This document shows positions 15,641 through 24,507 of a DNA stretch of 33,039 bases, piece by piece. Origin of the DNA: Burkholderiales bacterium (lineage in GTDB: Bacteria; Pseudomonadota; Gammaproteobacteria; Burkholderiales; CAIKXV01); the NCBI GenBank assembly GCA_014379045.1, contig JACMMK010000128.1, positions 1 to 33,039 on the forward strand, in the 5' to 3' direction. Each line of letters begins with the position of its first letter. Position 1 is the first letter of the stretch. A model generated the notes under the pieces. That model was not told where the DNA came from and did not search any database. It saw nothing but the letters and a program-made list of their open reading frames with translations. Position numbers and translations under genes: made by a program.

Positions 15641-16666
15641 ATGATCATGCGATGTTACCGACCTTCGAAGCGTTCCGGCGTCCTGCGGCGTCATGCGCTG
15701 TCACTCGCAGGTCTCGCTGCAATGCTCGGGTCGGTCCTGCCCCGCGCCGGTCCGGTGTTTGCCCAAGCCTGGCCGTTGAAGCCCGTTCGCATCGTCCACG
15801 GCTTCGCGCCGGGCAGCGCGATCGACGTGTCGATCCGGCCTCTCGCCGCGCAACTTTCCGAACAGTTCGCGCAGACCTTCTCGGTGGAGCCGCGCCCGGG
15901 TGCGACGGGTCAGCTCGCCAACGAACTCGTATCGAAGTCGACCCCGGATGGTTATGTGCTGCTAGCTGCACCCGGCACCTCGCTCACTTCGGCGCCACAG
16001 TTGCAGAAGGCGCCTTACGATCCTCTGAAGGACTTCGCGCCGGTCGCGATGATTACCGCGTTCTCGTACCTGCTCGTCGCGCATCCCGCCGTTCCCGCGA
16101 AGAGCGCGCGCGAACTCGTCGCGCTCGCGCGTGCGAAGCCCGGCTACCTCACGTTCGGCTCCACTGGCATCGGCAGCGGCTTCCATCTGGCCGGTGAACT
16201 GTTCGCCTCGCTCGCCGGCGTCAAGCTCGTCCATGTCCCGTACCGGGGTGGAGGCAGCGCCGCGATGCCCGATCTGGTCAGTGGACGGGTCGACCTGATG
16301 TGGGACAGCTACGGCACCGTGCGCACGCAGGTATTGGCCGGCAAGCTGCGCGCGATCGGCGTGACCGGCGCGACCCGCATCGCGGCACTCGCCGACGTGC
16401 CGACGATCGCCGAGAGCGGGCTCCCGGGCTACGACCTGGTCGGCTGGCACGGAGTGCTCGCACCTGGCGGTGCCTCCCGAGAGGTCGTCGAGCGCCTGAA
16501 CACCACGATCAACCGAACACTCGATCGCGCCGATCTGCGCGCGCTCTGGACCCAGCAGGGTTTCGAGACGCCGCAGCTGACGCCCGAGCAGTTCGACCAG
16601 CGTATCCGCCGCGACTTCGAGTTGTACGGAAAGCTTATCAAGACGATCGGCCTGCGCGCCCAATGA
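15641..16666 (+). CDS. Bug/TctC family tripartite tricarboxylate transporter substrate-binding protein
   Basis: Signal peptide, WPLKPVRIVHGFAPGSAIDVSIRPLA, PYDPLKDFAPVAMI, VHVPYRGGGSAAMPDLVSGRVDLMWD. Confidence 0.93.
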   Translation: MIMRCYRPSKRSGVLRRHALSLAGLAAMLGSVLPRAGPVFAQAWPLKPVRIVHGFAPGSAIDVSIRPLAAQLSEQFAQTFSVEPRPGATGQLANELVSKSTPDGYVLLAAPGTSLTSAPQLQKAPYDPLKDFAPVAMITAFSYLLVAHPAVPAKSARELVALARAKPGYLTFGSTGIGSGFHLAGELFASLAGVKLVHVPYRGGGSAAMPDLVSGRVDLMWDSYGTVRTQVLAGKLRAIGVTGATRIAALADVPTIAESGLPGYDLVGWHGVLAPGGASREVVERLNTTINRTLDRADLRALWTQQGFETPQLTPEQFDQRIRRDFELYGKLIKTIGLRAQ

Positions 16667-16697
16667 CTGCAGTGCGCTTCACAGGCCAGCGCGCGCG

Positions 16698-18608
16698 ATG
16701 CTGATCGGGTTGAATCGTGTCGCCCTCGGATTCGGCGCGGGGTTATTGCTCGACTCGGCCGAGTTCACGCTGCGCGCCGGCGAACGCGTTGGCCTGATCG
16801 GTCGCAACGGCAGCGGCAAGTCGACGCTGCTGAAACTGATCGCAGGGCGGATCGACGCCGACAGCGGGGAAGTCGTGCGCAGCCCCGGCCTGCGCTGCAC
16901 CCTGCTCGATCAGGAGCCGGTGTTCGCGCCGGGCCTCACCGTCGAGCAGGTGATCGCAGGCGGCTTCGGCGAGATCGCCGACGTGTTCGCCGAACATCAC
17001 GCACTCGCGCACAACGATGCCGAAGCGGCCAGCGCGGCAGACTCCGCACGGTTGCACGATCTGCACGACCGACTCGACGCCGAGCGGGGCTGGGACCTCC
17101 CCGCGCGGATCGGCTCGTTGCTGCTCACGCACGGCTTCGACGGCGCGGCCGCGTTCGACGCGCTTTCGGGTGGCGGCCGGAAGCGCGTTGCCCTGGTGCG
17201 CGCGCTCGCCGGCGATCCCGACGTGTTATTGCTCGACGAGCCGACCAACCATCTCGATCTGGACGCGATCGAATGGCTCGAGAACACGCTGCTCGCGTTT
17301 CGCGGGGCGGTGATCGTGGTCAGCCACGACCGGCGTTTCCTCGATCGCGTGATCTCGCGCATCATCGAACTCGACCGCGGACAGCTGGCGAGCTATCCCG
17401 GATCGTTCCGCGACTACAAGACGCGCAAGGCGCAGCAACTCGCCGACGAATCGGTGTCGCAGGCGCGCTTCGACAAGCGCCTGGCCGAAGAGGAAGTCTG
17501 GATCCGCAAGGGTATCGAAGCGCGGCGCACGCGCAACGAGGGGCGCGTGCGCCGCCTCGAGCAGTTGCGTCGGGATCGCGCTGCGCGCCGCGATCGGATC
17601 GGCCAGGTCGGATTCCGTCTGAATTCGGGAGATGCGTCGGGCGAACTGGTGGCCGAGCTCGACCACGTTTCGATCGCGCTCGGCGGACGCACGTTGATTC
17701 GCGATTTCTCGACGCGCATCGTGCGCGGCGATCGGATCGGCCTGATCGGCCCGAATGGCGCGGGCAAGACCACGCTGCTGCGCATCCTGCTCGGCGAACT
17801 CGCTGTCGACACGGGTAGCGCACGGCTTGGCACACGGCTCGAGATTGCTTACTTCGACCAGTTTCGCGCACAACTCGACCCGCTGGCGCGCTTGACCGAC
17901 GTGGTCAGCCCCGGCTCGGACTTCGTCGAGATCGGGGGCGCGCGTCAGCACGTGATCGGGTATCTCGCCGAGTTCCTGTTCCCGCCCCAGCGCGCGCGCT
18001 CACCGGTGTCGGCGCTGTCCGGGGGCGAGCGCAACCGGCTGCTGCTCGCCCGACTGTTCGCGCGCCCTGCGAACCTGCTGGTGCTCGACGAGCCGACGAA
18101 CGATCTCGATATCGAGACCCTCGACCTGCTCGAAGCCCTGCTCGCGGAGTACCGCGGCACGGTGCTCGTGGTCAGTCACGATCGCGAGTTCCTCGACAAC
18201 GTGACGACCCAGGTGATTGCGTTCGCCGGGGCCGGCGAGCTGATCGAGATCGCCGGCGGGTACAGCGATTGGCAACGCTATCGTGCAGGTAAGGCGGGCG
18301 AGGACGCCGGCACCATCGGCGTCGAGCCGACCGGTTCATCGGTCGCGCCAGACGCGCCATCCAGACCGGCGCGCGCGCGGCTGAGCTTCAAGGAGTCGCG
18401 CGAACTCGACGCGATGCCATCGACGATCGAGGCGATCGAAGCGCAACTCGCGGGACTGAACCAGCGCCTTGCCGATCCTTCGGTCTACGCCGGCGATCCG
18501 AACGAGATCCGCACGCTCAGAGGACAGGTCGCGACATTCGAATCCCAGCTCGTCGGTGCCACCGAGCGCTGGGATCTGCTCGAGCGCAAGGCACGCGGCG
18601 CCGCGTGA
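16698..18608 (+). CDS. uup: ABC-F family ATPase (Uup-like)
   Basis: Two NBDs (GRNGSGKSTLL, GPNGAGKTTLL), LSGGERNRLLLARLFARPANLLVLDEPTNDLDIETLDLLE, and C-terminal coiled coil typical of Uup. Confidence 0.92.
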   Translation: MLIGLNRVALGFGAGLLLDSAEFTLRAGERVGLIGRNGSGKSTLLKLIAGRIDADSGEVVRSPGLRCTLLDQEPVFAPGLTVEQVIAGGFGEIADVFAEHHALAHNDAEAASAADSARLHDLHDRLDAERGWDLPARIGSLLLTHGFDGAAAFDALSGGGRKRVALVRALAGDPDVLLLDEPTNHLDLDAIEWLENTLLAFRGAVIVVSHDRRFLDRVISRIIELDRGQLASYPGSFRDYKTRKAQQLADESVSQARFDKRLAEEEVWIRKGIEARRTRNEGRVRRLEQLRRDRAARRDRIGQVGFRLNSGDASGELVAELDHVSIALGGRTLIRDFSTRIVRGDRIGLIGPNGAGKTTLLRILLGELAVDTGSARLGTRLEIAYFDQFRAQLDPLARLTDVVSPGSDFVEIGGARQHVIGYLAEFLFPPQRARSPVSALSGGERNRLLLARLFARPANLLVLDEPTNDLDIETLDLLEALLAEYRGTVLVVSHDREFLDNVTTQVIAFAGAGELIEIAGGYSDWQRYRAGKAGEDAGTIGVEPTGSSVAPDAPSRPARARLSFKESRELDAMPSTIEAIEAQLAGLNQRLADPSVYAGDPNEIRTLRGQVATFESQLVGATERWDLLERKARGAA

Positions 18609-18630
18609 GTCGATTCCGGGGGAATGACGC

Positions 18631-19104
18631 ATGGCCACCGATGCGATCGTTTCGATTCCGGTGACCGTGCTGTTTTCGATGCTGGCCGACCGTGTCGCGT
18701 GGGGCGCACTCGCCATCGCTGCGACACTCGGTGCGATGGTGTTCTTCTCGGCGTTCATCACGCCGTTGGTGTTCATCAGGCTCAACCCGCAGATCGCCGC
18801 ACGTTTCATTCGTGCGCTGTTCCCGTGGTACTACGCGTTCGGGGTAATCGGGAGCGGCAGCGCGGCGCTGCTTTGCGCAGCGCATGCACCGATCGCCTCC
18901 GCCTTGACGTTCGTCGTCTGCCTCGCGTTCATCGTGGCGAGGCAGGCGCTGCTCCCGGCCATTAACGCGGCGCGCGACGCGGCGATGAGCGATTCGACGA
19001 TCGCACGCCGCTTCGAACGCCTGCACCGCGCCAGCGTCGCGCTCAATGTCCTGCAGATGCTTCTGCTCGCGCTCGCTTTCGCATTTGCGTTCCATCGCGC
19101 CTGA
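18631..19104 (+). CDS. DUF4149-like small integral membrane protein
   Basis: Four hydrophobic segments. AAALFSAFITPLVF-type motif and FIRALFPWYYAFGVI. Confidence 0.65.
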   Translation: MATDAIVSIPVTVLFSMLADRVAWGALAIAATLGAMVFFSAFITPLVFIRLNPQIAARFIRALFPWYYAFGVIGSGSAALLCAAHAPIASALTFVVCLAFIVARQALLPAINAARDAAMSDSTIARRFERLHRASVALNVLQMLLLALAFAFAFHRA

Positions 19105-19137
19105 GGCCACGCCGCGTTTGGAGGACGCACGGGGACT

Positions 19138-19626
19138 TCAATACGTCTTGTACGGCAGAAACTTGCCGCTCAACACGACCTTCACCCGATCGCCCTTGGG
19201 ATCGGGCTCGCGCGTGATATCCATCGAGAAGTCGATCGCGCTCATGATGCCGTCGCCGAATTCCTCGTGGATCAGCTCCTTGATCGTCGTACCGTAGACG
19301 TTGACGATCTCGTACCAACGATAGATCAGGGGGTCGGTGGGTATGGCGCTCGGCAGCGATCCCTTGTACGGCACGACTTGCAGGAGCGTGATCGCCTCCT
19401 TCGACAACCCGAGCATGCGTCCGAGCGTATCGGCCTGCTTCTTCGTGAGCGTCATCTGTCCGAGGCAGGCGGCGGTGACCCATTCCTTGCTCTCGCCGAC
19501 GCGGCGCGCGATGTCGGCCCACTTGAGCGCCTTCTGGATCTTGATCGAGACGATCTGCGCGGTGACATCGTCGCGCGTCATCGGTCGCGGGTTGGTAAGC
19601 ATCGCGTCGTTCAGGTCTCGCTTCAT
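19138..19626 (-). CDS. cynS: Cyanate hydratase (cyanase)
   Basis: LIYRWYEIVNVYGTTIKELIHEEFGDGIMSAIDFSMDI contains the Arg/Glu/Ser catalytic positions of CynS. N-terminal HTH-like domain. Confidence 0.97.
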   Translation of the reverse strand: MKRDLNDAMLTNPRPMTRDDVTAQIVSIKIQKALKWADIARRVGESKEWVTAACLGQMTLTKKQADTLGRMLGLSKEAITLLQVVPYKGSLPSAIPTDPLIYRWYEIVNVYGTTIKELIHEEFGDGIMSAIDFSMDITREPDPKGDRVKVVLSGKFLPYKTY

Positions 19627-19701
19627 CGGTCATCTCCTTCGTCAGGGGTGGCTTCGTCTACGTCACGGATGCGTCGCTTCGCCGCGTAGCGCGCCGAGGC
19701 G

Positions 19702-20658
19702 TCACTTCGCCGCGTACAGCGCCGGGTTGTCCGGCGCGTGGGAAGGCCCGTGCGCCGAGAGCGCGTCGAGCCCTGCGGGGCCACCTTGCGGCATCGCGGG
19801 CGCGGGATCGTGCAGACCGGGGCGCAACACCGGCGGGCTCGCCGGATCGAAGCCGGCCAGCGTCTCGTCGCGGAACGTCTTGGAACGGTTCACCAGGAAG
19901 TCGACCAGATGATTGCGGATCCGGTAGAACTGCGGATCCTTGTGCAGCGTCGGCCGGCTGCGCGTACGCGGCATCGTGTTGACGACCACCTCGGCGATCC
20001 GCGCATCGGGCGCGTTCGTCATCAGCAGGATCCGGTCGGCCAGCAAGATCGCTTCGTCGACGTCGTGCGTGATCATGAACACGGTCTGGCGGGTCTGCGC
20101 GCAGATCTTCAGCAGTTCGTCCTGGATCACCCCGCGCGTAAGCGCATCGAGCGCGCCGAACGGTTCGTCGAGCAGCAGCATCTTCGGCTCGATCGCAAAG
20201 GCGCGCGCGATGCCGACGCGCTGCTTCATGCCACCGGAGAGTTCAGCCGGCCGCTTGTGCTCGGACCCGCACAGACCCACCATCGACAGATACTGGTCGC
20301 ACACCGCCTTCACCCGCCGCGCGTCGTACCCGGGCCAGCGCGAGCGCACCGCGAAGGCCACGTTCTTCTCCGCCGACAACCACGGCATCAGCGCGTGGCC
20401 CTGGAACACCACGCCCCGATCGAGGCTCGGGCCGCGCACTTCACGTCCGTCCATGAACACGTAACCACTGCTCGCGTGATCGAGGCCCGCCAGTACGTTC
20501 AGGATCGTCGACTTGCCACAGCCCGAGTGGCCGATGATGCAGACGAACTCGCCTTCGCCGACGGTGAAGTTGACTTGATCGAACACGGTGAGCGGTGGCG
20601 CCCCGCGCTGCGCGGCAAACACCTTGCGCAGGTTCTCGACGGTCAGGAAGGCACTCAC
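19702..20658 (-). CDS. cynD: Cyanate/nitrate-type ABC transporter ATP-binding protein (NrtD/CynD-like)
   Basis: GHSGCGKSTILNVLAGL, LSGGMKQRVGIARAFAIEPKMLLLDEPFGALDALTR. Located in an operon with cynS. Confidence 0.9.
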   Translation of the reverse strand: MSAFLTVENLRKVFAAQRGAPPLTVFDQVNFTVGEGEFVCIIGHSGCGKSTILNVLAGLDHASSGYVFMDGREVRGPSLDRGVVFQGHALMPWLSAEKNVAFAVRSRWPGYDARRVKAVCDQYLSMVGLCGSEHKRPAELSGGMKQRVGIARAFAIEPKMLLLDEPFGALDALTRGVIQDELLKICAQTRQTVFMITHDVDEAILLADRILLMTNAPDARIAEVVVNTMPRTRSRPTLHKDPQFYRIRNHLVDFLVNRSKTFRDETLAGFDPASPPVLRPGLHDPAPAMPQGGPAGLDALSAHGPSHAPDNPALYAAK

Positions 20659-20665
20659 GCGGCGC

Positions 20666-21523
20666 TCAATCCTGGTAGTCGACCAGGCGAGTCAACTGTC
20701 CGAACACCATGTCGAGGAGCATCCCGACGACGCCGATCATCAGGATCGCGAAGATCACGTTGGTCAACGACAGGTTGTTCCACTCGTTCCACACGAAGTA
20801 ACCGATACCGGTGCCGCCGACCAGCATCTCTGCGGCAACGATGACCAGCCAGGCGATACCCATCGATATCCGCATGCCGGTCAGGATCGTCGGCGCGGCC
20901 GCAGGCAGCACCACCCGCAACGCAGTGCGCCCCGGCCCGACTTCGAGGGTTTTCGCCACGTTCAGCCAGTCGCGCCGCACCGAGGCGACGCCATGCGCGG
21001 TGTTGAGCAACATCGGCCAGACCGAACAGATGAAGATCACGAAGATTGACGAGATCGTCGAATCCTTGATCGTGAACAGCGCGAGGGGCATCCAGGCCAG
21101 CGGCGAGATCGGCTTCAGGATCTGGATGAACGGATTCAGCGCGCGGTACAGCAACGGCGACATGCCGATCGCGAATCCGAGCGGGATCGCCACCAGCGCG
21201 GCGAGCGAGAAGCCGAGCATCACGCGCGCGATCGAGTACCCGACCTGGATCCCCACGCCCTTGTCGTTCGGGCCATTGTCGTAGAACGGATCGGACAGAT
21301 GCTTGAGGATCGCGGTACCCATCTGCTCGAGCGTGGGTAACCCCGACGTCGTCTGTCCCTTGCCGCCCATCAGGCGTGCGTATTCCGGATCGGCGAACTG
21401 CGGGGGCGCGACCGGTGCGGTGGCGTAGCGATACAGGAGCAACAGCAGCGCGAAGATCGCGATCGACAATAGCGCTGCGCGCAGCTGTTGCGACCGGACC
21501 GTGCTTTCCAGGAAACGAACCAC
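20666..21523 (-). CDS. cynB: ABC transporter permease (NrtB/CynB-like)
   Basis: Binding-protein-dependent permease loop (GPGRTALRVVLPAAAPTILTGMRISMGIAWLVIVAAEML). Confidence 0.9.
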   Translation of the reverse strand: MVRFLESTVRSQQLRAALLSIAIFALLLLLYRYATAPVAPPQFADPEYARLMGGKGQTTSGLPTLEQMGTAILKHLSDPFYDNGPNDKGVGIQVGYSIARVMLGFSLAALVAIPLGFAIGMSPLLYRALNPFIQILKPISPLAWMPLALFTIKDSTISSIFVIFICSVWPMLLNTAHGVASVRRDWLNVAKTLEVGPGRTALRVVLPAAAPTILTGMRISMGIAWLVIVAAEMLVGGTGIGYFVWNEWNNLSLTNVIFAILMIGVVGMLLDMVFGQLTRLVDYQD

Positions 21524-21528
21524 GCGAC

Positions 21529-22956
21529 TCAGGTGCGCCGAATCGCGAAGCTGTTGATGTACTGGTCAACGCCCTTGGTGGGGTCGAACTCCTTACCCAT
21601 GACCTTGATCCGCGGATAGGCGTCTTTCGGCGCGGTCATCTTCAGTTCGCCCATCGCCTTGCGGGCATCGGTGATCATGAACACTTCTTCGGCGATCTGC
21701 CGATAGTTGACGTCGCCCTTCACGTAACCCCAGCGCTTCATCTGGGAGAGGATCCACACCGCCATCGTGCCCCACGGGAACGGGTCGAAGTCCACGCGGT
21801 TCGGCTCCTTGCGCACGTTGCCCAGGCCGTCGGCGAAGGTGCCGGTCAACACCTGCTCGATCACTTCGTAGGGCTGGTTCAGATACTGCGCCGGGGCGAT
21901 CGCGTTGGCGATCAACGGACGATGTTTCGGATCGCGGGCCATCGCATGCGCGTTCAGGATCGCGCGATAGAGCGCGGCGAAGGTGTTCGGATGCTGGCGA
22001 ATCCAATCGTCGGACACGCCGAACGCGCAGCAGGGATGTCCGTCCCACAGTTCGCGGGTAAGCAGATGGATGAAGCCGATGCCGTCGTAGACCGCACGCT
22101 GGTTGAACGGTTCGGGTCCGAGAAAGCCGTCGATATTGCCTGCGCGCAGGTTCGCCACCATCTCCGGTGGCGGCGTCACGCGGATCTGGATGTCCTTGTC
22201 CGGGTCGAGTCCCGCTTCGGCGACGTAGTAGCGCAGCAGGAAGTTGTGGATCGAGTATTCGAACGGCACCGCGAAGCGCATCCCCTTCCAGGTCTTCGGA
22301 TCGCGTCGGTCCTTGAACTTCTGGTGCAGCGTGATCGCCTGCCCGTTGATGTTCTGGATCGTCGCCACGTTGATACCGGTTGCGACCGAGCCGAGCCCGA
22401 GCGAGATCGACAAGGGCATCGGCGAGAGCATGTGCGAGGCGTCGAACTCCTTGTTGATCATCTTGTCGCGCACCAGGGCCCAGCCGGCGGTGCGCTGCAA
22501 TTCGACGTTTAGCCCTTCGCGCTCGTAGAAGCGCAGCGGATGCGCCATGATCAACGGCGTCGCGCAGGTAATCGAGACGAAGCCGATCTGCAGCGATTTC
22601 TTCTCGAGCGCGAGCTTGGTGTCCTGGGCGATCGCCTGCATCGCGCCGATCGGCAGGACCGAGGCGATCGCGCTCATCGCCGTGCGTGCGCCTACCGCCT
22701 GCAGGAACCGACGCCGCACTTCATCGCGAGGGAAGAGCGCCCGCACGACCGTCTGTTCGATCACCCGATTGCCCGCCGACTCGGTCGCCGCGTTGCCGTC
22801 GAACCAGGTCTGCGGCGCGTCCGATGCATCTGCCGTCGCGCTGCGCGCGCCGAACCCGACCGCCTGTGCGTCATGCTCCGATTGCGTTGCGTGATGGCCG
22901 CACTCGCAGGCAGCAAGGGAGAGCGACGGGTCGAACGGGTTGTCGAAGGCAGGCAC
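21529..22956 (-). CDS. cynA: CmpA/NrtA-family substrate-binding protein with Tat-like signal (cyanate transporter)
   Basis: Twin-Arg RRRFLQAVGARTAM; LQIGFVSITCATPLIMAHPLRFYEREGLNVEL; DGFLGPEPFNQRAVYDGIGFIHLLTRELWDGHPCCAFGVS. Confidence 0.9.
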   Translation of the reverse strand: MPAFDNPFDPSLSLAACECGHHATQSEHDAQAVGFGARSATADASDAPQTWFDGNAATESAGNRVIEQTVVRALFPRDEVRRRFLQAVGARTAMSAIASVLPIGAMQAIAQDTKLALEKKSLQIGFVSITCATPLIMAHPLRFYEREGLNVELQRTAGWALVRDKMINKEFDASHMLSPMPLSISLGLGSVATGINVATIQNINGQAITLHQKFKDRRDPKTWKGMRFAVPFEYSIHNFLLRYYVAEAGLDPDKDIQIRVTPPPEMVANLRAGNIDGFLGPEPFNQRAVYDGIGFIHLLTRELWDGHPCCAFGVSDDWIRQHPNTFAALYRAILNAHAMARDPKHRPLIANAIAPAQYLNQPYEVIEQVLTGTFADGLGNVRKEPNRVDFDPFPWGTMAVWILSQMKRWGYVKGDVNYRQIAEEVFMITDARKAMGELKMTAPKDAYPRIKVMGKEFDPTKGVDQYINSFAIRRT

Positions 22957-23071
22957 TCGGAGCTCCGATCGGAGGGTGGGTCAGCCCCCGGAGGAAGCAG
23001 CAGTCATGCCAGCCGGGCAATGGTGGTGCGAAATGCCGTGCGCGCACGCTTCGCGTCGAGCCACCCCCGTT

Positions 23072-23105
23072 CGATGGTGCAACCCCGCGCACCCGCGCAC
23101 CATCG
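23072..23105. promoter_or_regulatory. Inverted repeat upstream of the cyn operon
   Basis: CGATGGTGC (23072-23080) and GCACCATCG (23097-23105): perfect 9-bp arms, 16-bp spacer, ~116 bp upstream of the cynA-like start. Confidence 0.45.
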
Positions 23106-23410
23106 TGCAGCGTGACGGTCGAGGGGGTGACGCCGTCATCTCGATCGACTAAATAGGGCTGCCCTATCGGTGAAGAACGTCTGCCTGCGTGCCTCTCGTA
23201 AGGGCCTGACCCTGAGCGCGCGCGCTCCGTCGTCGATGTCGCGGGAGGCGCCGCGATGCATGGACATCCAACAGGCGGAGTCGGTCGTATCGGCGATGCG
23301 CTGCGACTGCCGTACTTGCGGGAGTGGCTTCCGCGGGGTCTGTCCTCTTTCGCATCGTTCGCTCGGAGGCTTGCATGGGCTGCGCAACGTTTCGAACAAT
23401 CCATGCTTGC

Positions 23411-23424
23411 GCCTGATATCAGGC
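23411..23424. promoter_or_regulatory. Perfect 14-bp palindrome upstream of the DUF4394 gene
   Basis: GCCTGATATCAGGC, 69 bp upstream of the start codon at 23493. Confidence 0.4.
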
Positions 23425-23492
23425 CCTGAGCGCGCGCACCAGGCGGTTCCCGAATACTCGAAGTGATCCCGAACTACACATAGGAGACTGAG

Positions 23493-24389
23493 ATGATGGT
23501 TAAGCATGGCACGACCCGGTTCCTGGCCGGAGCGATTGCGCTGGCGCTGAGCGCGCAGGCGTCGGCGTTGACCCTCTACGGGATCACCGGTCCGAACAAT
23601 CTGATCAGCTTCGACAGCGCCACGCCAGGCATGACGAGTGCCCCGCTCGCGATCACCGGCCTTGCCGCGGGCGATTCCATCGTCGGCATCGATGTGCGTC
23701 CCGCCAATGGCGCGCTGTTCGGTCTGGGCAGCGGCAGCCGCATCTACTCGCTCAATCCGACCACCGGGGTCGCGACCCCGGTCGGCGCTGCCGGGGCCTT
23801 CGCGCTGTCCGGAACCTCGTTCGGGTTCGACTTCAACCCGGTACCCGATCGCATTCGCGTGACCAGCAACAACGACCAGAGCCTGCGCCTGAACCCGGAC
23901 ACCGGCGCGCTGGCCGCTACCGACAGCATGCTGGCATTCGCCGGGACCGATGTGAACGCGGGTACCAACCCGAACATCGTCGGCTCGGCCTACACCAACA
24001 GCATCGGTCCGTCGCCGCGCACCCCGCCGCCGGGTACGCTGCTGTACGGCATCGACTCGTCGCTCGACATTCTGGTCACGCAGGATCCGCCGAACGACGG
24101 CATATTGAATACGGTCGGCGCACTGGGCGTGAATACCAGTGACCAGGTGGGTTTCGACATTTTCGCCCCCGGCAATCTGGCATTCGCCTCCCTAACCGAC
24201 GGGACGTCGGGCTTCTCGAGCCTGTACAGCATCAATCTGACGACCGGCGCGGCGACGCTCATCGGCGGCATCGGCAGCGGCCTCGCGGTGCGCGACATCG
24301 CGGTGGCGCAGATTCCTCTACCTGGCTCGATGGCACTGTTGATTGCCGGATTGGCGGGCATGCTTGGCGTCTACCGCCGCAAAGCGTAG
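23493..24389 (+). CDS. DUF4394 domain protein with PEP-CTERM sorting signal
   Basis: Signal peptide; LYGITGPNNLISFDSATPG, FGFDFNPVPDRIRVTSNNDQSLRLNPDTGA; C-term IPLPGSMALLIAGLAGMLGVYRRKA. RBS aggaga. Confidence 0.92.
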   Translation: MMVKHGTTRFLAGAIALALSAQASALTLYGITGPNNLISFDSATPGMTSAPLAITGLAAGDSIVGIDVRPANGALFGLGSGSRIYSLNPTTGVATPVGAAGAFALSGTSFGFDFNPVPDRIRVTSNNDQSLRLNPDTGALAATDSMLAFAGTDVNAGTNPNIVGSAYTNSIGPSPRTPPPGTLLYGIDSSLDILVTQDPPNDGILNTVGALGVNTSDQVGFDIFAPGNLAFASLTDGTSGFSSLYSINLTTGAATLIGGIGSGLAVRDIAVAQIPLPGSMALLIAGLAGMLGVYRRKA

Positions 24390-24410
24390 TCGTCGTTTCA
24401 GCAAGTAGCG

Positions 24411-24434
24411 AACGGGCAGCCCAGGCTGCCCGTT
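24411..24434 (+). terminator. Stem-loop terminator candidate after the DUF4394 gene
   Basis: AACGGGCAGCC-CA-GGCTGCCCGTT: perfect 11-bp stem 21 bp after the stop. Only a weak T-rich tail. Confidence 0.65.
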
Positions 24435-24507
24435 CTCGTTGAAGGTCTCGTTCTGCGAGTTTGTGGCGTCCGCGGCGCGCGGGCCCGGCAATGATATAAA
24501 GCGTGCC

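Noticed and set aside
20655-21569. 304-aa minus-strand ORF over the cynB-like permease
   Set aside because: Out-of-frame shadow of a well-supported permease gene; Arg/Asp-rich sequence.
23072-23105. Possible sigma-54 promoter upstream of the cyn operon
   Set aside because: GG and GC dinucleotides on the minus strand are spaced 11 rather than 10 nt apart, and the rest of the consensus is poor.
23136-23507. 123-aa and 98-aa ORFs in the cyn / DUF4394 intergenic region
   Set aside because: Low-complexity sequence, no RBS or motif support, overlapping each other on both strands.
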